Numbered from the stretch's first letter, positions 17,154 through 27,070 are shown. The stretch: DNA of 64,000 nt from Hyphomicrobium sp. CS1BSMeth3 (GCF_900117415.1 NZ_FPEI01000003.1:434001-498000), one strand, 5' to 3'. The notes: generated from the letters alone by a model not told the origin. Made by a program: numbers and translations.

Positions 17154-17873
17154 CTACTTCCGCGTTGTGTCGACTGCTTTGGCCTTGGCCTCGGCGGCGT
17201 CGCCGTTATCTGGCGCGATGTACTTGCTCCAGGTCTGCGAGCGCCGCTCAGCCGAGCGCGGCTGCTCGTCCTGCGGCCGCTGGAGATCGCGGGCATTGGC
17301 GACCATGCCGGCCAGATTGCGCTGCGTCGCGCAGCCGAACTGGGGATAGTGCAGGCGCTCGGGATCCCTCCCGACATCCTGCTGCCAGTGGCCGCATGCT
17401 GGCGCGAGCGCCTGCGGCCGGGCGTAACTCAGGCGCAAGGTCGAGCGCGAACGCTGGGCGTCGCTGTGGCGCGTCCGCACGACCTGCGCAGGCGCAACGC
17501 CCGCATCACGCAGAATGCGGCCGAGGTCGGCGAGCGCGTGCGAAGCTTCAGCGTCCGCACCTGCGTGCCGCGGGACCGAGACCGACAGCTTCCCGACGCC
17601 CTCCGCCTTGTAGCGCACGACGAAGCGCTGCATGTCGACGAGCTGATTGTGGCTGAGGCCGCGGGCACGCGGCGGCACATCGATGTGCAGAACTTGCCCC
17701 TGATCCACGAAGCCGATCGGATGGCGCTCGTCCACATCGTTCAACGCAACAGCGACGTAATCCGGCAGACGCGGCGGTCGCTCTTCGCAGGCCGCAAGCA
17801 CGATGCTGGCTGCAGCCGCCAGCATCGCCGCGACACCGGCCATGGTGCGAAACCTCGGTTGGGCAGAGGACAT
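17154..17873 (-). CDS. cpaD: CpaD-family pilus assembly lipoprotein
   Basis: The 239-residue protein has a lipoprotein signal peptide ending in VLAAC (Cys at about residue 29). The mature part contains RHPIGFVDQGQVLHIDVPPRARGLSH and a C-terminal CGHWQQDVGRDPERLHYPQFGCATQRNLAGMVANARDL stretch diagnostic of CpaD in tad/Flp pilus loci. It is thought to help the CpaC secretin in the outer membrane. The gene lies 5 bp downstream of cpaC. No cpaE or cpaF follows; the next gene is a convergent acetyltransferase. Confidence 0.88.
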   Translation of the reverse strand: MSSAQPRFRTMAGVAAMLAAAASIVLAACEERPPRLPDYVAVALNDVDERHPIGFVDQGQVLHIDVPPRARGLSHNQLVDMQRFVVRYKAEGVGKLSVSVPRHAGADAEASHALADLGRILRDAGVAPAQVVRTRHSDAQRSRSTLRLSYARPQALAPACGHWQQDVGRDPERLHYPQFGCATQRNLAGMVANARDLQRPQDEQPRSAERRSQTWSKYIAPDNGDAAEAKAKAVDTTRK

Positions 17874-17878
17874 CGTGA

Positions 17879-19405
17879 TCAGCCTTTCGTGCCCGCATCG
17901 GGATAAGCAATGATGAAGCCGAACTCACCCTCGGGAGGCGGACCGGCAATCGGGCCGTAGAGACGGTTCAGGTGGCCGAAGAAGATGCTCTTCAGGTCGC
18001 TCGTCGGCGCAAAGCCTTTGTCGGGCCGCGCGGCCTCGGTCTTTGACATGTGCGTCGCGATGTAGGGCGTGACGAGGATGACGAGCTCGGTTTCGCGGCG
18101 GCGATAATCGTTCGAGCGGAAGAGCTGACCGAGCACAGGTACATTCTTCAGGCCAGGCACACCTTCGACGCTCTGGCGCGTATCATCCGAAAGCATTCCC
18201 GCCATCGCGAGCGTGCCGCCGCTCGGCATCTCGAGCGTCGTCTCAGCCCGCCGAACCTTGAGGGCGGGAATCGAGATGCCGTTTATGGTGACGGCGCCCT
18301 CGGTCGAGAGCTCGCTCACCTCGGCGCCGATCGCGAGGCTGATGCGCCCGTCGCTCAGCACCAGAGGCTTGAAAGTCGTGCTGACGCCGAACGACTTGAA
18401 TTCGACCTTGATCTGGTTGAACTCGCCGGCGACCGGGATCGGGAATTCGCCGCCAGCGAGGAACTTCGCGGTCTCGCCCGACAAGGCCGTCAAATTGGGC
18501 TCGGCAAGCGTTCGCATCAGGCCGGTGCGCTCGAGCATCTCGATGACCGCCGAGACCGAATTGTTGCCGGTGCTCCAGCCGATCGCCGAAGCCACGCCGG
18601 CGGCCCCGCTGTTGATCTGTTTGCCACTCGAAATGAGCGGCGCCACCGAGCTGGTCACCGGAAAGGCATTGGCCACGATCTTCTGGAATGTGAAGTTGCC
18701 GCTTTGCAGCACCGCATTCGGGAAGTCGACGCCGAGGCGGCGCAGCGCGTCCCGCTGCATCTCTGCGACCGTCACCTTGAGCAGGACCTGCTCCTTGGTC
18801 GGCTCGGCCACGGTCAGCATGTTGATCACGCTGTCCTTCTTCTTCATTGCGCGGGTCGCGATCTCGGCAGCGCGATTGGCGTCGACCGGCGTCATGACGC
18901 TACCGGTGAGGACGACCTGATCGCCCATAGGCTCGACGGCGATCTTCGATCCCGGCAAGAGGCGGTGCAGCGCTTCGTTGAGAGCGCTGAGGTCGCGCGC
19001 GACGACGACCTCGAGCAGCAGGATCTTCTGCCCGTTCGGCCCCATGAAGAAGGCGTTGGCCTCGCCCTGATCCTTGGCCAGCAGATAGACTTGGCGCTGC
19101 GATTTGACGACAGCGTTGACGACCTCGGGATTCGATATGAGGACATTGTCGAGATCGACCGGGAGTTCGACCAGCATCGACTTGTCGGCGCCGATCGTGA
19201 TCCGTCGCGTCGCCGGCAACGGCGTATTCGCTGGAACCCTGAGATAGGAGCGGTGCCCCGGCTCACCACCGAAGCTCGCGGCATCCCTCCCCTGTGCCAT
19301 GGCAGCGCCGCCGCCAAAGGCGATGATCATCACCCCCACAGAAAGGAGTGCTGCGAGCCGGCCCCGGCCGACCCAAGATCCGAATGCACTTCCGAACACG
19401 GTCAC
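17879..19405 (-). CDS. cpaC: Type II/IV secretion secretin CpaC (RcpA)
   Basis: Outer-membrane secretin of a tad/Flp pilus system. The start is set at GTG 19405, giving 508 residues with a signal peptide (AALLSVGVMIIAFGGGAAMA); the longer open frame adds only basic low-similarity residues. The order is a Pilus-formation N domain (SMLVELPVDLDNVLISNPEVVNAVV), a BON-like region (VVLTGSVMTPVDANRAAEIA) and the secretin domain (LSGETAKFLAGGEFPIPV through VPGLKNVPVLGQLFRS). It is followed directly by cpaD. The usual cpaB upstream is missing. Confidence 0.9.
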   Translation of the reverse strand: MTVFGSAFGSWVGRGRLAALLSVGVMIIAFGGGAAMAQGRDAASFGGEPGHRSYLRVPANTPLPATRRITIGADKSMLVELPVDLDNVLISNPEVVNAVVKSQRQVYLLAKDQGEANAFFMGPNGQKILLLEVVVARDLSALNEALHRLLPGSKIAVEPMGDQVVLTGSVMTPVDANRAAEIATRAMKKKDSVINMLTVAEPTKEQVLLKVTVAEMQRDALRRLGVDFPNAVLQSGNFTFQKIVANAFPVTSSVAPLISSGKQINSGAAGVASAIGWSTGNNSVSAVIEMLERTGLMRTLAEPNLTALSGETAKFLAGGEFPIPVAGEFNQIKVEFKSFGVSTTFKPLVLSDGRISLAIGAEVSELSTEGAVTINGISIPALKVRRAETTLEMPSGGTLAMAGMLSDDTRQSVEGVPGLKNVPVLGQLFRSNDYRRRETELVILVTPYIATHMSKTEAARPDKGFAPTSDLKSIFFGHLNRLYGPIAGPPPEGEFGFIIAYPDAGTKG

Positions 19406-19986
19406 ATGCCCCCGCTGTAACGGAGGACCCACGCGACGCAAAACATCTGGCCCCCTGCCAGGCAGGCACACCAAGCGCCGGCGGAATTCGCGCCCCATTC
19501 TTTCGCACTCCACCACACCTGGAGCACGATCGGGACTGCACGAACGCCGTCGGGCACAGCGACCTCGCTTCCTGCCATACGGGGTGACGTTCACTGCCAT
19601 GAACGCACCGCAGACAAGACATCAACACGAGGTCTCTACCCACCCCACGCTGGCAAGTGATCACGATATCGTGCGGCGCGACCAGCCTCGAGTGTGCGCG
19701 TCGTGTGACCTGTGCGTGTGCGATCCACAGATTGTCCCAAGCCTCGTGCCACGCCGGCGGCTGCGCGGCGCACGCGCAGATCGGAACAAAAAGCCCGATT
19801 CTGCGCCTAGGAATGGCCTCCTAGGGCTGTATCCTCTGGGCTTTGTGAAGGCTCGTCCGGCCCTCGCGCCGGGCTGTCAGTGAATTGTGCATAAGCTTGC
19901 TGTAGCCGGACCAAAGTCGCGACTATGCGGTGGTCCGCGCGTCTCGGGGGGCGGCGACATCGCAAACCGGCGCCGTGCGCAACGCC
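19406..19986. other. Intergenic region upstream of cpaC
   Basis: This 581-bp stretch contains no credible gene; frames open on either strand are Arg/Pro-rich and lack ribosome binding sites. It shows a perfect 12-bp palindrome CACGATATCGTG at 19662-19673 and a repeated CCTAGG element near 19806-19824. The cpaC promoter must lie here. No trace of cpaB was found. Confidence 0.5.
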
Positions 19987-21747
19987 TCAGGATTGAGCCG
20001 CGAGGTCGCCGAACTGAAGGCGGTGCAGCCTCGCGTAGCGGCCATCGCGCCGAAGAAGCTCTGCCTGGTTGCCGCTCTCCACGACCCGCCCCTGATCGAG
20101 CACGTGAATAACATCCGCCTGGGCAACCGTGGCGAGGCGGTGGGCAATGACGATCGTCGTGCGACCGCCAGTCAGTGACTGCAGCGCAGTCTGGATGATG
20201 CGCTCCGTCTCACTGTCCAGTGCCGAGGTCGGCTCATCCAGCAGGATGATCGGCGCATCCTTCAGGAAGGCGCGCGCGATCGAAAGACGCTGACGCTGCC
20301 CACCGGACAGGCGCCCACCGAGCTCTCCGACTGGCGTGTCGTAACCTTGAGGAAGGCGCCTGATGAACTCATCTGCGTGGGCCGCTCGCGCGGCGGCGAT
20401 GACGGCGTCCTCGGAAACGTCCTTCAGCGCGCCGACGAGGTTCTCACGAACCGTCCCCTCGAACATGAACACATCCTGGCTCACGAGAGCCATCTGCCTG
20501 CGCAGAGATGAGAGGGAGACATCCGCAATGGACTGGTTGTCGATATAGATCGCGCCGCTCGATGGGCGCCAGAGATCCTGCAAGAGATTGAATACGGTCG
20601 TCTTGCCACTGCCAGATAGGCCGACAAGAGCGGTGGTCTTTCCTGCAGGGGCAGTAAAGCTCAGCTCGTTCAGGACAGGCGTATTGTCAGTATAGGCAAA
20701 AGAGGTCTTGTCGAAGCGAACTTCGCCGCGTCTCACCACCAGTTGGGGCTTCGCCTGGGCCTCGGCCTCGACGGCGGGCGTATCGAGCACGTCGTAGAGC
20801 ATCTTGATCTGCACGGCGCACGTCACGAGCTGTAGCTGAAGCCGTGAGAGCCGGCGGAGTGGCTCGCCCGCCATGAGCAGGGCGGCAATGAAGGCAAAGA
20901 ACTCGCCCGGAGACTGGCCATGCGAGATCGTGCGCCATCCCGCATACGCAACAGCAGCGGCGATCGCGAGACCGGCCGCAGCCTCGAGAAGCGGGTTCAC
21001 GCGCGCCTTTACGGCAACCATCTTGTTGTTGAGACGCTGGACGGCTTCGATGCACGCCGCCATCTGCTCCCGCATCTTGTCCTCGAGCTGGAAGGACTTG
21101 ATGATGCGAATTCCCTGTGTCGTCTCGCGCATTGTCGAGACGACCTGGATCATCGAATTCACTTCACTGCCGGCGACCTTCTTCACGCGCCGGCTTAGCT
21201 GCCTCATGCCGTAGGCAGCCCCCGGCCCGACAACAATAAGAACGCACGACAGAAGCGGGTCCTGCAGCGCCATGACAACGAAGAGGCTGATGACGGTAAG
21301 AAGATCCCTGCCGAGGCCGACGGCGAGAAGATTCATCATCTCGCGAGCCGCCTGGGCGTTGGTGGACATGCGCGTGATCAGCTCGCCCGAGCTGCGCTCC
21401 TGGAAGAACTTCACGTCCATGCGAAGCATGTGATCGTAAAGCCGCTTCTGCATGTGAGCGACGATCTGATTGCCGATACGGCTGAGCAGAACCTCCTGGA
21501 TGTAGGCTGCAAAGCCCTTGGCCATGAAAAGGCCCGCAATGACCAGCGGAAGCCACGTGAGCGCCTGCCGGTCCTGCTTGACGAAGACGTCGTTGATGAC
21601 GTCGCGCATCAGCCACGCGGTGAGGGCCGTCGATCCGGCAACGATGGCCATGAAAAAGAAGGCCACGGCGTAGCGCGGGATGTACTCGCGCGCGTGCTCG
21701 CCGAAGAGGCGCTTAACAACAGGCCAGACGGGGGCATCGCTGGTCAT
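19987..21747 (-). CDS. ABC exporter, fused membrane and ATPase domains (MsbA/LipA-type)
   Basis: Half-transporter of 586 residues. Residues 1-310 form a six-helix type IV exporter domain (AVAFFFMAIVAGSTALTAWLM first). The ATPase domain has Walker A GLSGSGKTT, the Q-loop segment SQDVFMFEGTVREN, signature LSGGQRQRLSIARAF, Walker B IILLDEPTSALD and the switch His in IAHRLATV. The segment KFFQERSSGELITRMS is typical of lipid-A and multidrug exporters. It would work as a homodimer; the substrate cannot be read from sequence. It stands alone between the pilus secretin and tadG genes. Confidence 0.9.
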   Translation of the reverse strand: MTSDAPVWPVVKRLFGEHAREYIPRYAVAFFFMAIVAGSTALTAWLMRDVINDVFVKQDRQALTWLPLVIAGLFMAKGFAAYIQEVLLSRIGNQIVAHMQKRLYDHMLRMDVKFFQERSSGELITRMSTNAQAAREMMNLLAVGLGRDLLTVISLFVVMALQDPLLSCVLIVVGPGAAYGMRQLSRRVKKVAGSEVNSMIQVVSTMRETTQGIRIIKSFQLEDKMREQMAACIEAVQRLNNKMVAVKARVNPLLEAAAGLAIAAAVAYAGWRTISHGQSPGEFFAFIAALLMAGEPLRRLSRLQLQLVTCAVQIKMLYDVLDTPAVEAEAQAKPQLVVRRGEVRFDKTSFAYTDNTPVLNELSFTAPAGKTTALVGLSGSGKTTVFNLLQDLWRPSSGAIYIDNQSIADVSLSSLRRQMALVSQDVFMFEGTVRENLVGALKDVSEDAVIAAARAAHADEFIRRLPQGYDTPVGELGGRLSGGQRQRLSIARAFLKDAPIILLDEPTSALDSETERIIQTALQSLTGGRTTIVIAHRLATVAQADVIHVLDQGRVVESGNQAELLRRDGRYARLHRLQFGDLAAQS

Positions 21748-22160
21748 GATGTCTTCATTCCGACGTCAAAGGCCCGCACCTGCGCCAGCGCATGGCCGGC
21801 AGCGAGACTGAAATGCGGGCACGGCTCTCGATGTACGTGTTCCCTCACCACTACTCATATTCACACCATGGCGCCATCTCAACGCGCGCGCTGTTCGCAA
21901 TATGCGGCGAAGAGAAGCTCGGTCCCCCGCGGGCCGTTGCGTAGCCCACGCCCATGGCCACATGTGGCACTTGCATCACAGGGAATGAGGCATTCGTGAG
22001 GCGGCGCCGAAATGATGTGCGCGATCCGCGTCATGAATGGCCGTTCGGCCGGCGGATATGGCCACCGGCCTCAGCCCGAGCAGGCCGCCATCCAAGAGGC
22101 CTAGTTCTCGTACCAGCGTCGGGGCTTTCCGGCGGGCGGCCTCAGCGGCCTCGCGCGACG
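21748..22160. other. Intergenic region between ABC exporter and tadG
   Basis: A 413-bp spacer. No open frame has a plausible ribosome binding site or recognisable family. It should contain the promoter of the minus-strand ABC exporter and the 3' end of the tadG transcript. Confidence 0.4.
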
Positions 22161-23780
22161 CTAGCCCGCGACGCGGAGATTGGAGATCTCACGGCCGATG
22201 GCCTGGAAGGTGTGAAACAGCGCCGTCCCGTCCTTGGCCGCGAAAGCCTTGCTGCCGTCTGAGGCGCAGTCCGACAGCAGCGCGCGCGTGGCCGCGTCGT
22301 TCTCGAGCCGGAAGGCGATCGTGTAGACGACGATCCCCTTTTGCTTGGCGTTCGTGCACGCGGCACGCGTCTTGGCGTTCATCTGGTTGGTGAGCGCCGT
22401 CGCCGTGTTGGTCGTCCCGAGCCGGCCCTTCGCGCCAAATCCGAACGCGCCGTAGGCGGTCCAGTTGTGGTTGGTCGAATAGCGCGAATAAGTATTCTGG
22501 CCATCCGTCATGAGGACGATGACCTTCTGATTCTTCTTCTCGTTCCAGGCGCGCCCGCCTGTGAAAGGCGCCTCCGGCGACAGCACGCGCCAGCCCCACA
22601 TCAGGCCTTCGCCGATATTCGTCAAGCCGTTTGCGACCATGGCATCGATCGCCGACGTGACATCGTCCTTGTGCGAGGTGAGCTCGATCAGCGGCGCGGT
22701 CGTGCAGCCGTAGTTCGGACCGAGACCCGATGGCGGCGCGGCATTCTCATACTTGCACATGCGCGCCTGAGCCTCGTCCGGTGTCATAGGCTTCGGGCCG
22801 TATTCGGTGCACTTGGTCTTGTTGCTATTGTATTTGACGCAGATCTGCTCGGGGGTGGGGCAGCTCCCGCCGAAGTCGCTGAGATAGTTGTTCGGATAGG
22901 AGCCGCCGGCCGCATTCACGCTATCCGGCTCGTCGGGCGCGAACATCGGCACGAACAGCGTCGCGGGCGTCCCCGACGTCGGCACCGTATCGTTCACATC
23001 GTAGGGCGCAGGGCGCGCCTCGACGCAGCCGCGCCATGGCGTCGCGAGCTGGTCGAACACCTGAAAGCGCGTAAGCTGCGAGGCGAAGTTCTCGTGGTGA
23101 ACCGGGGAAAGCCCCTCGGAATCGATCCATGCATCATCGCGCCGGTGCGCGCCGACATTGACCGAACCAGCGAACGGCACCACCCCGATCGAGACCTTGC
23201 CGTTCCCCGTCGCGCCAGAGAAGACCACGTCGACGAGATTGCGCGCCGCGTCCTTCAGCTCGGCGATCGGCGTGCCGGCCATGGAGCCCGAGTTGTCGAG
23301 CACGAGTGCCACCTCGACGGTGCCGTCGCCACGCACGACTTTCGTGCCGGCGCCGAGCGCCATGTCCTTGACGCCGAATATGGCCATCAAGGTCGTGGGA
23401 TGCCGGCCGCCCGACGAAATGGTGACCTGGCCGGCCTCTGGATCCATCTTCAGATCGGAGATGGCAAGCTTCGAGCCTTTCGGCACGTTCGCCTTGAAGA
23501 ATGCCTGCGCCGCTGCGGGACCCGACTCGTCCTGATCGGGCCGGCCGAGACGATGCGCCGCTGCCAGCGCCGCGGCATCGATCGCCCGCTGCATGCGCGC
23601 GTGCTCGATCTCGACGCGTCCATAGTCGATGGCGATGGCCGCCGCGAGCGCGACGACAGAAAAACCGATAGCGAAGATGATGATGGTGGCGCCGCTCTCG
23701 TTGGTGGAGAAACGCCGCATGAAGGCGCTCAGGCCCCGGCGCGGCGCCGGGCGGGCCCCTTCCCCGTTAACATCCCTCAT
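22161..23780 (-). CDS. TadG-like pilus assembly protein with von Willebrand factor A domain
   Basis: Starting at the second of two adjacent ATGs (23780, 6 nt after GGAGG), it has 539 residues. A TadE/G-like N-terminal segment (ESGATIIIFAIGFSVVALAAAIAIDYGRVE) anchors it like a pseudopilin, and a VWA domain follows with the MIDAS motif VLDNSGSMAG and a later VIVLMTDGQNT strand. About 150 residues rich in Cys, Pro and Asn interrupt the VWA core, as in many alphaproteobacterial TadG proteins. Its role in Flp pilus assembly is inferred from the family. It is separated from cpaCD by an ABC exporter gene. Confidence 0.82.
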   Translation of the reverse strand: MRDVNGEGARPAPRRGLSAFMRRFSTNESGATIIIFAIGFSVVALAAAIAIDYGRVEIEHARMQRAIDAAALAAAHRLGRPDQDESGPAAAQAFFKANVPKGSKLAISDLKMDPEAGQVTISSGGRHPTTLMAIFGVKDMALGAGTKVVRGDGTVEVALVLDNSGSMAGTPIAELKDAARNLVDVVFSGATGNGKVSIGVVPFAGSVNVGAHRRDDAWIDSEGLSPVHHENFASQLTRFQVFDQLATPWRGCVEARPAPYDVNDTVPTSGTPATLFVPMFAPDEPDSVNAAGGSYPNNYLSDFGGSCPTPEQICVKYNSNKTKCTEYGPKPMTPDEAQARMCKYENAAPPSGLGPNYGCTTAPLIELTSHKDDVTSAIDAMVANGLTNIGEGLMWGWRVLSPEAPFTGGRAWNEKKNQKVIVLMTDGQNTYSRYSTNHNWTAYGAFGFGAKGRLGTTNTATALTNQMNAKTRAACTNAKQKGIVVYTIAFRLENDAATRALLSDCASDGSKAFAAKDGTALFHTFQAIGREISNLRVAG

Positions 23781-23936
23781 CATCCGCCTCCCTGCCCCCA
23801 CACGAGACGGACCATAGGCGGCAGAGGGCTGCGTCTGCGTAAAACCAACGCAAACAAGTTTATGCAGTTTCACTTAGCCTGCGAGAGGGTAAATTTCGGG
23901 GGCCCGAAGCAACCAGGCATCAAGCAAGAACGGCCC

Positions 23937-24815
23937 TCAGGTCAGTGTCGTCGCGACGACCCACCAGCCCGGATTGTGCGCGCGGAGGCGCTCCGCGGCC
24001 GCCTCGGCGTGAAGGGCAGTCCCAAAAATGGCAAAGCATGTCGGACCGCTGCCCGACATCCGGGCCGCGAGCACGCCCGGCTCGGCCCCGAGGGCGGCCA
24101 GCACCGTGCCGATCGCGGGGCAGAGGCCTGCCGCCGCCGGCTCCAGATCATTGCCCCGTAGACGGATGTATTCGGCCGCCGAGGTGATGTCCGTAAATGG
24201 GCCCGGCAGGGCCGGCAACGCGTCCCTCTCGGGGGCCGGGGCAGCCTTCAAGGCCTGAAAGACGGGGCCGGTCGCCAGCGGAACGCCGGGATTGACGAGA
24301 ACGGCTGGCAGGGCCGGGATACCCGGAAGAGACGCGGTCTCACGCCCGATACCCCACATGAATTGGGCCGTACTCATAAGGCAGACCGGAACGTCAGCTC
24401 CGAGCGAGGCCGCGAGCGCGGGCCAGTCGACCTCCGAAGCCTGGGCACCGTTTGCGCGGCGGACGGCACGCAGCACCGCCGCAGCATCAGCCGACCCGCC
24501 GCCAATGCCGGCAGCAACGGGTAGCTTCTTCTCGATGGCGACTCCACCAAGGCGGAGGGACGGCGCGGCCTCGGCGACGGCCCTCAGAGCGCGGGATGCA
24601 ATGTTCTCACTGTCGATGGCACCAGCGAAAGGCCCGCTGACCGTCACACCAACAGGCGCATCGACCTGCAAGGTCACCTCGTCGCCGACATCGGCGAAGG
24701 CCACCAAGCTCTCCAGCTCGTGATAACCGTCAGGCCGCCGTCCCAAGACGCTGAGCGTCAGATTGACCTTGGCGCGGGCTGTCTCGACCAGGACCTTGGG
24801 CAGCGTCGCGGGCAT
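23937..24815 (-). CDS. ispE: 4-diphosphocytidyl-2-C-methyl-D-erythritol kinase
   Basis: GHMP kinase of the MEP isoprenoid pathway, phosphorylating CDP-methylerythritol. The 292 residues carry ARAKVNLTLSVLGRRPDGYHEL at the N-terminus with the catalytic lysine, the ATP loop LPVAAGIGGGSADAAAVLRA and the C-terminal MSGSGPTCFAIF motif. Its start codon directly abuts the stop codon of the TPR gene upstream, implying translational coupling. The pathway supplies undecaprenyl phosphate and quinones. Confidence 0.96.
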   Translation of the reverse strand: MPATLPKVLVETARAKVNLTLSVLGRRPDGYHELESLVAFADVGDEVTLQVDAPVGVTVSGPFAGAIDSENIASRALRAVAEAAPSLRLGGVAIEKKLPVAAGIGGGSADAAAVLRAVRRANGAQASEVDWPALAASLGADVPVCLMSTAQFMWGIGRETASLPGIPALPAVLVNPGVPLATGPVFQALKAAPAPERDALPALPGPFTDITSAAEYIRLRGNDLEPAAAGLCPAIGTVLAALGAEPGVLAARMSGSGPTCFAIFGTALHAEAAAERLRAHNPGWWVVATTLT

Positions 24816-26627
24816 CTACCGGAGCTGAGGAGACGGCGACACCTGGTTTTCGGTGCGCTTCTTGCGCTGGACGTCACTGCGCGCGGCCTGGTTGGGGCGC
24901 TTGGGTGCGCGCGCCTGTGCGCGTGCCGGCAGCCCCTCGGCCAGCTTCGACCTGATCTTGTCGACGTCCTCGGGCTCGGGGTTGAGCGTCAGCACCTGGC
25001 CCCACTGATAGCGGGCCTCTTTCCGCCGGCCCACGCGCCAGTAGGCGTCGCCCAGGTGATCGTTGAGGATCGGATCCTGCGGCATCAGCTCGACGGCCCG
25101 CTCGAGATAGCGCACGGCATCCCGGTAGTTGCCGAGCCGATAGTGAGCCCAACCGAGGCTGTCGACGATATGGCCGTCATCCGGACGCAGCCGCACAGCC
25201 TTGCGGATGTGCTCCATGCCCTGCTTCAGGTTCTTGTTCTGGTCGACCCAGGAATAGCCGAGATAGTTGAGCACGGAAGGCTGATCCGGCGAGAGCTTCA
25301 ACGCGCGCTGCAGGTCAGATTCTGCCTTGGGCCAGTTCTTGGAGCGCTCGTAGGCCGTGCCGCGCGCGAAGAAGAGCGCCCAGTGCTGCTTCTGCGGCGT
25401 GCCGATCCGGTCCATGACGCGATCGTAGTAGGTGATGGCCTCATCGTAGCGCTTGCGCGAACGCATGATGTTGCCGAGCGCATCGAGCGCGCGGATATCC
25501 GTCTCGTCCTCGTCCGCCATGCGCTCGAGCAGTGCCCGGGACTCATCGAGACGGTCGAGCTGATTGAGAAGAAGCGCCTTCCTGACCCGGATGGAGTTCT
25601 GGATCGGCGTCCCCTCGGGAATGCGCTCGTACGTCCGGATCGCGCTCTCATAGCGCTTCGTCGTCTCGTAGACCGACGCCAGCGCGGCAAGCGCGAACGG
25701 CGACGACGGCTCGAGGTGGAGCGCCAGTTGCAGGTAGACGGTGCCGAACCCGATGCCGCCCTCGCTCGAGAGCGCCTCTCCGAGGCCGAAGAAGACCTCG
25801 GCCAAACCCTCGCTCGGGTTCGTGACGAGCAGGGGCACCTTGTCGTTCCGGTCGAGGCTCTCGCTCAGCGCCGTGATGTAGGGATGGACATTTCCGGTCG
25901 TGCGGCGCGTATGCTCGGCAATGATCGAGCGGGCGAGCTTGCGATCGCCGCGTGCAGCGGCGTGCTGCGCATAGGCGAGCGTCAGGCGTACGAGCCGCTG
26001 CTCGCTGCGGAATGCGCGCTCGTAGAGGCGGCCCGCCTCCTGATTACGCCCGGCGAGATCGCTGATGAGCGCCTTGTGAAAGCGCAGATAGTACTGCGCC
26101 CAATCGGCCTGCTTGAGGCCATCGAGCTGGGCGAGCGCGCCGTCGACGTCACCCTCGGCGTATCGTGTCCAGGCCCCCGCGAGCGTGCTCGTGACCTCGC
26201 CGACGAGGCTCACTGCCGCCCGCTTGAATTTATCGCTGGCGTTCACGAAGTCCGATCGCTTAGCCGCATCGACGCCGAGCACAAGGCCGGCAACCCGGTG
26301 CGTCGGGTGAGCCGCGAGCAGGCGCTGCGCCAAATCGACCGATTCCGCGATCTGCCCCTCGGTCAGATCCATGATGAGCGATTGCTCGAGCAGGATCTCG
26401 TTCGTGGGGTCCCGCGACAGCGCCCGCTTGAAGAAGTGCGCCGCCGCTTCCGTATCGTGCTGGCCGCGCGCGACGCGGCCCGCGAGATAGCCTCCGAATG
26501 ACGGCCTGACCTCGGTCTGGCGCTCGTCACCGCGGGCGTCGGCACTTGTGCAAAGCGGGCACGCCACGAGGGCGGCAATGAGCGCGGCGCGCGCGAAAAG
26601 CATCTTGTCTCTCCACAGGCTGCGCAT
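24816..26627 (-). CDS. Tetratricopeptide repeat protein, exported
   Basis: The 603-residue protein starts with a signal peptide (MLFARAALIAALVACPLCTSADA, alternative start at 26603) followed by TPR units through the whole length. Clear repeats include AAHFFKRALSRDPTNEILLEQS, FALAALASVYETTKRYESAIRTYER, DALGNIMRSRKRYDEAITYYDRV and DSLGWAHYRLGNYRDAVRYLERAVEL. The C-terminal 45 residues are basic and Arg/Gln-rich. It probably serves as a periplasmic or membrane-associated scaffold; partners are unknown. It is transcribed directly ahead of ispE. Confidence 0.82.
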   Translation of the reverse strand: MRSLWRDKMLFARAALIAALVACPLCTSADARGDERQTEVRPSFGGYLAGRVARGQHDTEAAAHFFKRALSRDPTNEILLEQSLIMDLTEGQIAESVDLAQRLLAAHPTHRVAGLVLGVDAAKRSDFVNASDKFKRAAVSLVGEVTSTLAGAWTRYAEGDVDGALAQLDGLKQADWAQYYLRFHKALISDLAGRNQEAGRLYERAFRSEQRLVRLTLAYAQHAAARGDRKLARSIIAEHTRRTTGNVHPYITALSESLDRNDKVPLLVTNPSEGLAEVFFGLGEALSSEGGIGFGTVYLQLALHLEPSSPFALAALASVYETTKRYESAIRTYERIPEGTPIQNSIRVRKALLLNQLDRLDESRALLERMADEDETDIRALDALGNIMRSRKRYDEAITYYDRVMDRIGTPQKQHWALFFARGTAYERSKNWPKAESDLQRALKLSPDQPSVLNYLGYSWVDQNKNLKQGMEHIRKAVRLRPDDGHIVDSLGWAHYRLGNYRDAVRYLERAVELMPQDPILNDHLGDAYWRVGRRKEARYQWGQVLTLNPEPEDVDKIRSKLAEGLPARAQARAPKRPNQAARSDVQRKKRTENQVSPSPQLR

Positions 26628-26836
26628 TCTGCGTACCGAACACGCACGCCTGAAACAGCCCAGTCCATCAGCTCGGGCCCGGCTCGGGCAACTAGCCTAA
26701 CAACTGCGGCACCATCTTGGCCAGCCGATCGCGGCTGAAATCAACTCAATTCTAGGTTCATGGGACCGATCGGCGCAGCTACCGGGCCCACCGCTCACCA
26801 CAGTCACGAGGGCACGTACAGGGCCCAAACTACACT

Positions 26837-27070
26837 TCACCGCGCGCTGCTCGGCCTGTGCGTCTCGAGATGGCGGCGGAGGGAAGCCTCGGCCGTAGCA
26901 TAAGGCTCCTGCAGCTCGACACTCCAATAGCGCAGCTCGGCAAGCGGGATCGGCTCCCCGGTCACCGCGCAGAGGACATAGTCCCCAGGCGAGATCACCT
27001 GGAATTCACCATCCAGATATTTCACCTTGGCCTCGCCCCGGAAACCGAACAAACGTTCAAAACGATTCAT
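26837..27070 (-). CDS. DUF2093 family protein
   Basis: A 77-residue protein from the ATG at 27070. The sequence MNRFERLFGFRGEAKVKYL and the following SPGDYVLCAVTGEPIPLAELRYWSVELQ match the small alphaproteobacterial DUF2093 family (mixed beta, function unknown). The frame is open to 27292, but that extension is low-complexity and Arg-rich. It stands alone on the minus strand with 209 bp of apparently empty sequence between it and the TPR gene. Confidence 0.82.
   Translation of the reverse strand: MNRFERLFGFRGEAKVKYLDGEFQVISPGDYVLCAVTGEPIPLAELRYWSVELQEPYATAEASLRRHLETHRPSSAR

Noticed and set aside
19406-19986. Possible degraded cpaB upstream of cpaC
   Set aside because: All frames were examined for an SAF-like or CpaB N-terminal helix; none was seen on the minus strand.
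22341-24161. Long plus-strand frame opposite tadG
   Set aside because: Arg/His-rich composition and no family motif; it mirrors the codon structure of the conserved minus-strand gene in high-GC DNA.
24720-26501. Long plus-strand frame opposite the TPR gene
   Set aside because: The minus strand encodes clear TPR repeats; the opposite frame has no recognisable domain and no ribosome binding site.
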